Shown piece after piece: positions 37,658 to 49,093 of a DNA stretch of 64,000 bases. Numbering within the stretch: position 1 is the stretch's first letter; each line of letters starts with the position of its first letter. The position numbers were made by a program, and so were the translations under genes. A model generated the notes under the pieces. That model did no database searches. It had not been told where the DNA came from and was given only the letters and a program-made list of their open reading frames with translations. Origin of the DNA: Populus alba (lineage: Eukaryota; Streptophyta; Magnoliopsida; Malpighiales; Salicaceae); the NCBI RefSeq assembly GCF_005239225.2, contig NC_133299.1:1430967-1494966 (forward strand). The letters run 5' to 3'.

Positions 37658-38579
37658 TGCTCTATTTTTCTGTGTCTCTCTTCTAATTTCTTCCTCCTTT
37701 CTTGTGTTCTTTCTTGCTCACAATGGTGTGGAGCAAGAAGAATATCAAGAATGATTTTTAAAGGGGAACTAAGATAGAAAAACGACGAATTTGAGAATAT
37801 GAGATTCTTGTACCAACCCTTGTACGTTATTCACTATCTTGTTCTATTTTTTGGATGCTCTTAATTGGTCTTTCTATTTGTTTGAACATGAGAGAGGAGC
37901 ATCATCTAATCTAAATTGTTATTGATTATTTGTTTGTAACATGAATAATAATAATTCATTAGTTTTTCTCTTGAAGCAAAACTAATACTCCCATTTAATG
38001 TTATGATAATTTAATTCAAATTTGATAAATATCAATTCAATAACAATAAAGCCGGATGAATATAATTTTTTATACATATTTATCTTCTTGGTTGATGGAA
38101 AAGATATTAATATTATTGAATTCTATTCAAAAACTCCAATTCAATAAATAATAAATAATATTTGGATGATGTATAACTAATGTAGATATTTTTTATTCAA
38201 TGAATAAAATATAATTACAGTAAAAATCCGACCAGTGGCATCGATTGGCATTCCTTAAAAAAAGAAACACCAATATGTCACCAAAATTTATCATTGACTT
38301 GCAAAAGTGTGCCTTCATACTACCTCGAGGGGTCATTTTGGAGTTTTTTTAAAACACAACCAGAACGTGGTTTCATAGAAAGCAAAGTCAACAAACTTGT
38401 ACATTACATGGTTCATCATTAAAAAAAATTGAAAAAAAAGACGGCACTTGAAACGAGGGAAGAGAGTTTTTTTTTTCGTCTTCCTCCAAGCCAGACAGGT
38501 CTTTTATGCTAAGCTTTTCCTATAAATTATGCCGGATATCGTCTTCCACCATCGCATTGAGAGACAGGGAGGGAGGGAG
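37658..38579. other. Shared upstream region of divergent UGT85 gene and pseudogene
   Basis: A 0.92-kb intergenic interval separates the two opposite start codons and so holds the UGT85 promoter (minus strand, near 37660-38000). On the right side ttatgctaagc and tataaattatgcc (38505-38530) form a TATA-like start for the pseudogene. No other coding signal was seen. Confidence 0.5.
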
Positions 38580-39143
38580 ATGGCAGCAGTTCCTAGGCCT
38601 CATTTGGTGTGTGTCCCATTGCCATTGCAAACACACATAATCTCCATGCTAAACCTAGGCAAGCTCCTTCATAACAAAGGTTTCCACATAACTTTTGTCA
38701 ACAGAGTTTAATCACAACTTGCAGAGCTTTGCATGGGGACTAGCTAATAGAAACCACAACTTCTTGCGGATAACTAGACCAAATTTGATCATGGGGAAAT
38801 CACCGTTCTACCAAAAGAGTTTATGAAGGAAACCAAAGAGAGATGTTTCATAGCAAGTTGTTTCCCACAAGAGCGGGTCCTTAATCACCCATCTGTTGGA
38901 GGATTCAGGAACCATGGTGGATGGAACTCAGTACTTGAAAGAATTGTTGAAAGAGTTGCGGTGAGTGGGGTGTCGGCATGGAGTTGAGTCATGACTTCAA
39001 CAGGTATGAAGTGGAGAATCTTGTCAAGGAGTTAATGACAAGAGAGAAGGGAAAACAGATGAGAATAAAGCCAGGGAAAACAGAGTATCATCGTCCTCGA
39101 ACTTAGACAATCTAGTGAATGAAGTCCTGCTATCCAAAAGTTG
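38580..39143 (+). pseudogene. Truncated UGT85 pseudogene
   Basis: It opens with a good UGT85 start, [17 protein letters not shown], reading to FHITFVN (residue about 41). The acceptor domain and intron are gone. The sequence resumes near 38810 with ETKERCFIASCFPQERVLNH, a damaged PSPG region in which HCGWNS has become NHGGWNS. It then jumps to a C-terminal part (YEVENLVKELMTREKGK) and ends with NLVNEVLLSKS, matching the tail of the intact gene. There is a stop at the end of the first piece, plus large internal deletions. The catalytic His position is kept (LQTHI) but the fold cannot form. It is clearly non-functional. Confidence 0.9.
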
Positions 39144-39607
39144 ATTACCCTAACCATATGCATCAGCGAAACTCGTTTATCCAGTTGGTCATGTTTGTGT
39201 TTCTCTTCATAATTTGCTTTGATCCGCTTGAATAAAGACATTTACTCACTTCTTTCAGGTCAAGAAGATGTAGTAACAAAAAAGAACTAGAATTATAGCT
39301 TTCCAAATTTGTAAGTTTATATTGGGTTTTCAAGGATAATAAAAAATGGTGATAAGAATCAGACATGGAATGTGGAGAACTATTTTGACAGGGTGTGAAG
39401 ATGCCTTCAACTAAATTGGTTGATATATAATTCTATGTCAAATACAGAAAGGTTCATGCCATCTTATTGGCAAATTTCATTTCCCGCAGCACTATACAAG
39501 TGTAAAGAACAAACAAATACATATAAGAGATAATTATTGAGGATCCACGGATGATTCACTTATCTGTCCTCGTATCTTGAAAATCCATGGGCATGTTACT
39601 GTGAGAG

Positions 39608-42600
39608 TTAACTGGAGAGGTGCTTGTCATGTAGATGCTTTGATGCGATGCCATTAAATTGCGTAGAGCTGACAGGTTGTTCCTGCAGCAGTTAATCCCA
39701 TAATGCATGCTGAGAAAGTTGGGATGAAGAATATAAATCATAACCAATGTGACCTTTTGAAAAGCATACCAAATCTGGCAGGTTACTGAAAGAAGTTTGC
39801 ATGGTTGGCGCTCTGAAGCCCAATTGACCCTGCGACAAAAAATATTGATCCAGCAGATGTTGATTCTACTTGGTAATACTACAAGTGAAATCAAACTGCT
39901 ACATAGAACAGAAAAAATTATCAAATTCAATACCAGTCCCTGCATGCTCAGTGGGGCTCCATAGTGACTAACATGTGTTGGTATCAAATGCAACTGTCCC
40001 TAAACATAAATTAAATCAGTATGTCAGAATATATTGCCACCAAAATTTTTTGTGAACTTACTATTGCAGAATGCAGCCAAGCACCATACCAGAACCGGTA
40101 AGCTCTGTTGATTGCTATAATAACCATCACGGAATGGAGAAATTGAGTTCAGCTGTCCCTGTGATACAAATAAGAAAATGCATAACTATCCATAATTCTC
40201 AATGAATATGTTGCCGCTAAAACTACAAGGTTCCATACCACTCCTGGCGCGCCTTCTTGAGAGCCATAATAGCCTTCAAGATTTGGTGCCCTAGACCCTA
40301 ATTCCTATAGAAAATAACCAGTACAGGCAATATGAAAAATAGAACTAAAATAATACCACAGTAAAATCAGGTCAAGTTTCTTTTGCAATGACTTTGCCTA
40401 CAATATGTATTTCATACCACCTCTTGCGTGTCCTGTTGAGGAATGTAGCAGTTATCAGTATGGTGTGCCCTAGAGTTAATCTGGTCCTATACACAAAACA
40501 AAGTGATGTGAGTTGATACAGACATAAAATCCACAATTGTTCAAGGATCAATTTGACACAAGTAAGTTTGAAATAAGCAAACCATCTGCTGGTAGCTTTC
40601 TTGCAAACCAATTTTTATTCCACCAGCCTCAGAGTATACCTACAGTACAAAATGAAATCTACTTCACGAGCTTACAATTTCCAACAGTACACAGTCATTA
40701 TATCTTCAATAGCAACATTCAGCATACCTTTTTTTTCTTGTAAGTTCTCTTTTTCTTTGATGACTTGGCCAAACAGTTATCACAGTTCTCTTCTTCAAAG
40801 CCAGGAAAACCAAGAACATCCAAGGTGTTAGGCTCTAAGACACTCTTAACAGAGTTATTTAGACCTACACAATTTTCTAAGACTTCCTCTAATGTCCGAA
40901 CAGCAATATCATAAGCTTCTTTAGATAAAGAACCCTCTTTGCCCAGTTTGATGGCTTTTTTACATAAATCATTGAAACGTTGTACCCTATAATGAAGACT
41001 TTTTGATACCTTATCAACAGCTTGATTAATCTTGGCACCTTTTGTCCAACGCTTCAATATGTAGCGGGATGGTATGTTGGAAACACCAGACATTTGAAGA
41101 ACAAGGATTGCGTGTTTACACAAGAAACCTCTGTATTCAAAAGAACGACATATACAACAAATATCCATTGTTGATTTGTTCCAAGATACAAGAAAATTCT
41201 GACGTTCTTCAAAATCATCAACTCGAAAGTTAATAGTTGCCTCATCTTCGCTTTCCTTTTGCAGGTGACATGAAACTACTCCCAAAACCTCAACCTGGAA
41301 TTTCTTGAAAACGGCATCTGTATATAATGTCGATGCTTGTTTCTCAAAAGATGAGAGAGACCTTAATGCAGGCTGTTTGTTTTGTGTTTCAAATTCAGCT
41401 TTGGCTTCCATCTCATACCCGTCCTCCAAAAATGCTTTATATTGCTCCATAAACTCCTTGAATACAGCTTCCCTGTGAATGTACTTGTCAAAAAAAGAGG
41501 CAACGCTTCCAGATCGCTCAGTTGTGGACATTCCAGCTAATGATGTATCTCGTATAAAAGTTGGGACCCACTTTATACGATTTTCATACAATGAGTGAAC
41601 CCATTCATCCTCCCTTAGTTCAAATCTATGAACCATCTTCCACCATCTCTTTTCAAACTGCTCATCTGTCTGAGACTGATATATACATTTGTTGAATTTC
41701 AACATAAAAATTTCACTTTGATTCATAACAGCAGACAAGTTTTCAGGAATCTTACTGAATACATGCCATAAACTATAGTAGTGGCGTGTGTCAGGAAATA
41801 CATCCACAACAGCTTCATTCAGGAATCTTTCTTGATCAGTAATAATTACTTTTGGAGCTTGGCCACCCACTGCTTTGAGCCATGTGTGCATTAGCCAGAG
41901 AAAACTAGATGCAGAGTGCTCCCCAATCAATGCACATCCAAGTAACACGAACTGGAAGTGATTATTCACTCCAATAATAGGAACGAAAGGAAGCTTATAT
42001 TTGCTGCTAACATAAAAGGTATCAAAGAAGACAACATCACAGAAACTATGATAATCATGTCTGCCTTTTGCATCAATCCAGAACACATTTCTCATACGTT
42101 TTTCATGGTCCAGATCTATTGCATAAAAGAAGTTCGAATTCTCAGCCTGCATGCACATAAAATACTCGAGCATAACTTTTACATCATCCTCATCTAAAGC
42201 CAACTGCAAACCTTTCTTCGGACGAGCAACTGCACCTGATTGCTTGTTTCGTCTCCCTGTAGCATTATCGTAATCTTCCTTACAAATCTCATGGTTATGC
42301 TCCTTTACAAAACTATATATAACCCATTTCTCATCTTCTGTCCTCTTCATGTGCATTCCTGCCTTGCAATCTGTCTTTGTACATGATCGTGGATTAACAG
42401 ACACACTTGACTCCCGCTTGCTTCCAAATCTAGAACAAGCAATTTTCACATCAATAAATTTCCCATTCTTTTTTGAACGACGACTAGCTTTTATAGTGAT
42501 CCCAAATCCCACAGAGAGCGCATAATCTCTATAGAACGCATATGCTGCCTCCTTCGTTTCAAATTTTAATCCATTCTGAGGCACAGAGATCCCACCTTCA

Positions 42601-42830
42601 CCAACCACATCAACCCCCACACCACTCTCCTCCACCTTATCCCCGCCATCAATAGCACCCTCAATTGCATTCAACCCACACGCTTCAACAACCTCTTCAA
42701 CCAAACAAGAACTCGCAGCCTCATCAATACCGCGCAATTCACTAGCGCTATCCATGATACACTCATTTGTGTTCACTCCAGACTCTAATTTCTCCTGATC
42801 ACTCGAAGGCAGTTCAAGATCTATCTCCAT
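39608..42830 (-). CDS. FAR1-related transcription factor of the FAR1/FHY3 clade (8 coding exons)
   Basis: Exons 40728-42830, 40583-40639, 40418-40486, 40239-40304, 40090-40158, 39934-39999, 39770-39829 and 39608-39682 give 854 residues. The N-terminal FAR1 zinc-finger DNA-binding domain (about 88-181) has C132, C155, H178 and H180. A Mutator-type transposase core follows (about 270-370). A SWIM zinc finger carries C559, C561, C571 and H573. A basic KKKRTYKKKK nuclear signal closes the large exon. Seven small phase-0 exons then encode repeats such as GQLNSISPFRDGYYSNQQ. These proteins are domesticated transposases acting as transcription factors in light and developmental signalling. It is similar to FHY3 and FAR1 but diverged, perhaps FRS2-like. 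The start at MEIDLELPSS fits the family. Confidence 0.9.
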
Positions 42831-43446
42831 TTTCCAAACAATCAATTGTTTGAAACAAATAACATCATCTCGCTACACATACCTGAAATTTTCAAGAAAT
42901 CAGCAAGCTGCAACATGAATTCTAAAATTAACTAAAAGGTTCCACTTTGATTACCATAATTTGTAATCTTCAATAAAAAATACAAATTCTTTAGCCCATT
43001 AACTTTCATTCTTTGCAAAAATATATCAATTAAACACAACCAAAGAAACCCTTTTAGATAGAATTTCCAAAAAAAGTTTCCTTTCACAAAACCAACTTCA
43101 CTCACTGTATAAATTTAGTATCTCATATTCCATTTTCCATAGTCTTTCCTCTGATTTCTTGGAAACCAAAGAGTATGTAACTTTAAAAGGAAATTGAGAG
43201 CATAAAATTGGATGTAGGTAAGGAATGAAAGTTGAGAATAATGTAAAGCACCTGAGCAACATAGAAGAAGCAGCAGTGATTTCTACAGAGAGGGTAGGGA
43301 AGTGCAAGAGAACAAAAAAATCAGAGTGGCCGAGGAAATGCCAAAAATAGGAAAAGGGGAAAAATGTTAAGTCGCAAAGAGGAAAGGAATTTTTCCAAAA
43401 GGGAAGCTCTAAAATTGAAGAAGTGAAAAATGAAAGGAGAAAACAT
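42831..43446 (-). other. 5' leader and promoter of the FAR1-related gene
   Basis: An acceptor just before the start codon (about 42882, tttcag|GTATG) and a possible donor near 43251 (GCTCAG|GTGC) suggest an intron in the 5' UTR, as at the FHY3 gene. The stretch to about 43440 is pyrimidine-rich on the minus strand, as in transcribed leaders. Transcript ends are inferred only. Confidence 0.4.
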
Positions 43447-43932
43447 TGGCGATTAATCGGTATCTTTTGGAAATCACTCCTGGAGTTACTGTAAGAGATC
43501 GGGAATAACTCGGCCAAAGAGGAATTAACTGGCAATAAATCGGAATCTAAGCGGCCTTGGCGGCGATTAATCGCTAAATCATCGTCAAGATAATCGCGAC
43601 TGAAAAATCCTTTGAATTTACTCGGTAATTAATCGGGAAAAGATCGGCAGTAAAATGATAGCGAATTTCCTCGCAATAAGTCGGCAATTAATCTGCAAAT
43701 AATCGGTGGGGGATTACCACTAAATCGCCAATTAACCGGGAAGCATATCGATTAATCGCCAAATCCTCGGGAACCGTCACGATCAATATCTAATTCATCG
43801 AAGCGATTTTAATCGGAAATTAATCGGCAAAGTGGTGCTATTAATCGCCAATCAATCGAGAAAAAGATGCGCTTAATTGGTAAGTGATGGGGGAGCAGTT
43901 AGCAAGTAATCGCCAATTAATCGGAAGCTGAG
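43447..43932. repeat. Dense array of degenerate TTAATCGG / TAATCGCC words
   Basis: Over 486 bases the word aatcg occurs exactly about 14 times on the + strand. At least ten one-base variants (aactcgg, aagtcgg, aagatcgg, ttaaccgg, tcctcgg) are interleaved, commonly as cgccaattaatcgg or ggcgattaatcgc. Spacing is irregular, roughly 12-30 bases. The array lies just upstream of the likely 5' UTR of the FAR1-related gene. It is not a known microsatellite type. It is unlike the AT-rich spacers around it and has no ORF. Confidence 0.75.
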
Positions 43933-46353
43933 AAAACAATGAAGGATAAAAAAACATCTAATTCCGCCTTTCTATTTCTTTTATTATTAAATTATTAGAA
44001 TATGAAGAAAAAAAAATTAAGAGTGGAATTATTTAAAGATTAATTGAAATCATATGAAGACACCACAGAGATGAATCAAACACCGATATGGAACAATGTT
44101 TCTGGACACCAAAATCAATTACATGTATTGTTTAAAAATGAAAGAGCAATTGTTTAAAAAATTATTAATAATTTTTTAAATATTTTTTATTAATTAAAAT
44201 ATCAGATTTCCCCTAACAACTTGATAATCATATACATAAAAAAAAAAAAAAAACTAATAGTACAATAATAAAAATACCCTGAAACCCAAGGTATAAGAAT
44301 TTGAATTTCAAGGTTAATTAGGTCTTTTTACTATACTTTCTATATGGAAGAAAAAAAAGTAAAAAATACCCCTGTTCCCGATTAAAGTTTTTTTTTTATT
44401 ATTATTATTAGAAAAGTATATAAGCTATTTTACGTGCACTTTTATATGAAAAAAAAAAAAAAAAAAACTCTCTTTGAAAGCCTTATAATTTGAAACTTTT
44501 AAGGATATTGAAGTTATTTTACTATGCAAATAAAAAGCAAAATGCTTCTTTTATCCTCGATCAATTTTAAAACATTGGAATCATTTTATTGAAAAAACAA
44601 TTTCACCCTCAACCATTAGCCTACAAGTTTTTTTGAATGACAAGATATTAAAAATATTGTTCTTGTTCATACTGCAATGTGTCTATAGAAATAGAATTTT
44701 CACCATCCCTTCCAGGTTTTTTTTTTTTTTTTTTTTTTGTAATACTATTAATTCACTCCCACTACATTGCAAGTCAAATCAAAAGTTATTTTCTAACATA
44801 AAAAATCTTGGAGCATATTCTACGCATTTTTTAGCTTGTTGAACTTTTTGAGGCAAGAAATTAACAAGATTATAGAAGCAAAATTTAATTTAAAAAATAA
44901 TGTTTTCATTATTATGTTGTGGATTTATTAAAAAAAAAATATAAGAATAATATAATGAAACTTTTTGGAGTATTTGTTTTTATGTAATTATGTGATAATA
45001 AAAAAATATGTGTAGAAAAGCCAGAAAACATAATTGAAAAATAAATAAATAAAAATCACAAAATGCTTTAAAAAAGTGCTCAATGATTTTATTAAAAAAA
45101 AACTATAATTTTATTTTTTTTAAATGATTTGTCTTCATAAAGTTTAATAATAAAAAAAATATACAACAGGTTAACTTTAGTCTATTTTATCTTTTGCAAA
45201 ATAAAATTTTAAAAACATCTTAATAAAATTTTTTTTATTAAATAAAACTTGTTTACAATAAAATCAACTTTTTTGTGTTGTTGAAATGTGACTAATGAAC
45301 AATTTCCTTACTTCTTCGTTATTTTCTAATGAGTTTTTTTTTTTTTCAAATCTAGGATTAAAAATAATAAATAAATTTTTAAATCAAAATTTAAATTTAA
45401 AAAACTTTGAATTTGAGGGGAAAGGAAAATAAATGGATTGAAAAACATTTTTTTTTTTTTTATGAATTTGAGGTTAAATATTTTTAAACAAGTTAATAAA
45501 TAAGATGTCTTGGAATATTGTGCATTTATTACAAGTTAAAAAATAAGATGTCTTGGAATATTGTGCCTGACAGAAATTTTTGCTTGAAAGAAACCAGAAA
45601 ACAAAAAGCAACATTCGAAGCGAAAGAAAAAATGATCACAGCAATGTTGAGAGAGAGTCATAATCTACATAAACACATGCTTTACAAGGACCAATCTTCC
45701 ATTTACATGAGAAGAGCTCAATCTGATTCAAATAAACTACGCATCCTGAGAATCTTTCTGCTCCTACATGACGTTAGGGATTTTCCACATTGCTTTCAGC
45801 ACTTTCCTGATAAGAACATACACATCTAATAGTACCAGGAAAGAGTTGATAACCGCAGATCTACAACATCTGCCATGGACATGAAAAAGAACATTCCTCG
45901 TACACTCCAGCAACGAGGACAATGTCATCTCACCATCTGAAAAAAGGGAATCTTCTCTTTGAGCAGGATCTTCACATCTCCATGGCTATTGGCCTGGCAT
46001 ATATTAAGATCTGATTCCAGATAAACAGCTCTTGGACAAGAAATCCAGGATCTTCTGCCTTCATTTTGGTGATTAACTTCTGGACTGTCAAAGAAACGAC
46101 GCTCATAAAAAGAGTGCTCACCGTTTCCTGGAGTAAGCTTTTTCCAAAAAATGTCATATACCTCCAGGGAAGATGACATGCAGCCATCTCAGAAGGAAAA
46201 CTATCATTCCAGCTGCTAATATGAAAGACCCTTCTTCCTTGTGTATGTGTTCAAGCGCTGCCATGCATAAGCGTAGATCTCAAATGAGAGTCATCCTGCA
46301 ACTAGAAGGCAACTGCTTCATCTGAAACCAAACTTCTCTGGAAATTTATTTTG
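43933..46353. other. AT-rich spacer left of the FAR1-like pseudogene
   Basis: Poly-A and poly-T tracts dominate up to 45500 (for example 44715-44739). A duplicated phrase, aagatgtcttggaatattgtg, occurs at 45502 and 45547. From 45540 to 46350 the composition is gene-like. Overlapping open frames exist on both strands (+ 45518-45829 and - 45925-46187) but none is recognised. They may be remnants of the 3' part of the pseudogene, or nothing. Confidence 0.4.
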
Positions 46354-47270
46354 TTATAAAATACTGTACCTGCCCATGCATACTTCTTCAATGGCTGCCT
46401 TCAAGGTTTTGTCTACATCAGTGGCTACAACTTTAGGTGCTTGCCCACCCATTGCTCTAAGCCATGTTTTCATTAACCAAACAAGTGTTGATCTAGATTC
46501 TTCTGCAATAAATGCACAAGCAAGTAAGATTGGCTGACAGTGATGATTCACCCCAACAAAAGGCGCAAATGGAAACTTCTCGTGATATTTTACATAGAAG
46601 GTCTCAAAACAAACAGTAATTTCTCAGGCGCTGCTCTTCATTCGAATCTATTGCATAGAAGTTTGCATTCTCCTTCTTGATACTCTTAAAATATTCAAGC
46701 ACAGCTTGGGCATCCCCCTCGTCCAGAGCCAAACACCGCCCTTTTCCGAATTGCGTGTTCATCTCACTCTTTACAAACCCAGAATTTTGATACCCGCCAC
46801 ACTGTCGAGGCATGTCAACATACATCTTTCTTGTTCGTTCACTGACAGCATGCAATATATCAAAACTGTATTTTTTCCGGCAAATTCTACGTTCCTATGA
46901 ATTCGAAAATGATATGCTAGAGCCGGTGAGAGCTCATGATTATGCTCATTGACAAATTCATGGATTATCCACTTGCCATTGGGGCCCTTATACTCTTCAC
47001 ATGCATGCTGGCCTTGCAATCTTCTTCTTAACAGTTGATCGCCGGCTATTACCACAATCAGACTCTGGTGTAACTCCGTATCTAGAACAGGCAAATCTAC
47101 CACCAGTAAACTCCTATGATTTCTGTGACCACCTACTGTTCTTTATCGAAGTGGCGAACGCCGTAGATTTTGCATATTCCTGATAAAATGAATACGATTC
47201 TTCATGTATACCCTTCAAACATAGCAACAGCCCCTTTGGAGAATCAACGGCAGCAGCATCTCCAATGCGC
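46354..47270 (-). pseudogene. FAR1-like pseudogene (truncated FAR1/FHY3-family gene)
   Basis: On the minus strand the FAR1 domain is readable (EYAKSTAFATSIKNSR, then FACSRYGVTPESDC). It has TAG at 47114-47116, a frameshift near 47020-47030, and further shifts near 46860. Later parts (HELSPALAYHFRIHRNVEFA; AVSERTRKMYVDM; KGRCLALDEGDAQAVLEYF; GVNHHCQPILLACAF) follow Arabidopsis FAR1 rather than FHY3. About 20 residues after EEQRLRN, including the first transposase-core Asp region, are deleted. The match stops after KAAIEEV. The SWIM and C-terminal exons are missing. It sits between two intact family members in the same orientation, so it is a decayed tandem copy. Confidence 0.88.
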
Positions 47271-47520
47271 GTCTCATCCGCCACACCACCAATATTTCCC
47301 CACTTACTACATCATCAGCAGGGGCATTATCTTGAAGATCGATCATGTCATCGATCATATTATGAATATTCCTCTCCATCATCGTTATAACACATTCCCG
47401 TTAGGACAAAAAATCCACTCTTCACAGCATCTTCTTTACAGTGGCACCTGAACATATGAAAAAGCGTGTAGCATAACGTTGCATGCATTAATTAAATTCA
47501 AACAACAGCAGATGTTACCA

Positions 47521-48120
47521 AAAATAATAAAGCTACCCTTTCTCAGTTGAAATTCAATAAAATTCAGTACAGAAATCATTGCCCATTATTACATTCTTGA
47601 TCATTCTCCATTCTCTGATGAGATGCTGAGAAAACTTTCAACCTTGATCTTCCATTCAAGGCATTAATTAATCTTACCAAAATATAACAAAAAAACTACC
47701 ATTTTCATTCTCTACCAAATCAAATTCAATAAAAATCACAACCCATTTAAGCATTCTTATTCCTTTTCTACCTCCTGCTTGGATTCTAAGAAAATTTTCA
47801 AACTTGATATCTCATTCAGAAAATCAACTAATGTTATTAAAAATAATAAAACCACCATTTTCCCATTCTCTAGTGAGTCAATTAAAATAAAAATAAAAAT
47901 AAAACTTGGCCCATCAAAGCATTCTTATTCCTTTTCTACCTCGTGATTGGATTCTAAGAAAAATTTTCAAACTTTATAATTCATCCAGAGCATCAACTAA
48001 TGTTACTAAAAATAACAAAACCACCATTTTCCCATTCTCTACTGACTCAAATTCGATAAAAACCACACCCTATCAAACCTTTTCACTTCCTTTCCAATCC
48101 CTTCTTGTGGTTACTAAGAG
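47521..48120. repeat. Tandem repeat, unit about 156-169 bp, upstream of FAR1-like pseudogene
   Basis: Units begin with ccattttcccattctctac at 47699, 47855 and 48024, with a more diverged unit before 47699. Each continues with tcaaattcaataaaaatcac, aaagcattcttattcctttt, ctacctcctgcttggattct, aagaaaattttcaaacttga and catcaactaatgtta. Two units are well conserved. The array lies in the probable 5' leader or intron region of the pseudogene. Confidence 0.75.
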
Positions 48121-49093
48121 GATTAGGGAAAACACAAAATTCCACTTTCCCACATTTTCTCAGCAACCAAACAGACAATAAATACAATTGTACACCAAAA
48201 CTAACGCAGAGAGAGGTTTTAGAGAGAGGAACATTGAGAGAGAGAGAGACAGAAAGATTCAGAAAATAAGAGGCAATCGTAGTGGCGCGTGAGAGAAAAG
48301 AAGCGTCTGTGAAAAAATTAAAATGAGGGTTTTTCTTCTTCTCCACACTCGCTAGTAGGAAAAATTTGTCAAAAATCCACTCGCATTTTTCCACTCGCTT
48401 CCATCTCTGTTTCTTCTCGGCGCGTTACGGTTGTTTTTTTGTATGCAGATTCATTTCCATCGTTTGGGATTTTAATCAATTCGTTCGTTAGTGCCACAGG
48501 GCTGGCGCGTGCACTACAAGTACTTTTGATTTAATTTTTTTATTACTATTACTAATGTTTTGGTTTGTTGAATGCACTACAAGTACTTTTGATTTAATTG
48601 TTTTATTACTATTACTATTACTTGGCCGTGTAAAACACGAAGTATATTCTAACAACAGGCAAGAGTAAATAGTCATCAATCAACTGGGAAATGAGAACTG
48701 ATGTTAGCTGATAAAGTATTTAGGTTGAAGAGGAATTACTGCTATAATAGTACAACAAAGCTTTACAAGGGAGATTTTACCCCTACTAGAAGTTGTTCAA
48801 CTGATCTGCTATGGTGATATGCAGTGAAGAAAAAAGCATCCTACTCTCTTATTTTACAAATACTACAGAGTGAGTTCCCTATATTAATCCTGCCATCTGT
48901 GTTGCATGATACATTTCATTGTTTACAGAAATCTCAGCTTCAGTGGAGATGAATCTTTCCTGCTGCATAACAAAATAGATATTCATTCTTCCTCGCCTAC
49001 CAAGAAATGAAGCTGTTGTTGATACTTCAATTGCCACATGATTCAAGAAACTGTTTCCAAATGTGAACTGCCTTACAGTGAGAAAATTGTTCC
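48121..49093. other. Promoter of FAR1-like pseudogene and 3' flank of FHY3 gene
   Basis: A ct-rich leader (gagagagagagac on + at 48234-48250) at 48190-48420 on the minus strand resembles the 5' UTR of family members. A direct repeat of about 55 bases, holding gcactacaagtacttttgat and ttttattactattacta, occurs at 48509 and 48572. The right side is the FHY3 3' UTR. No gene was seen. Confidence 0.5.
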
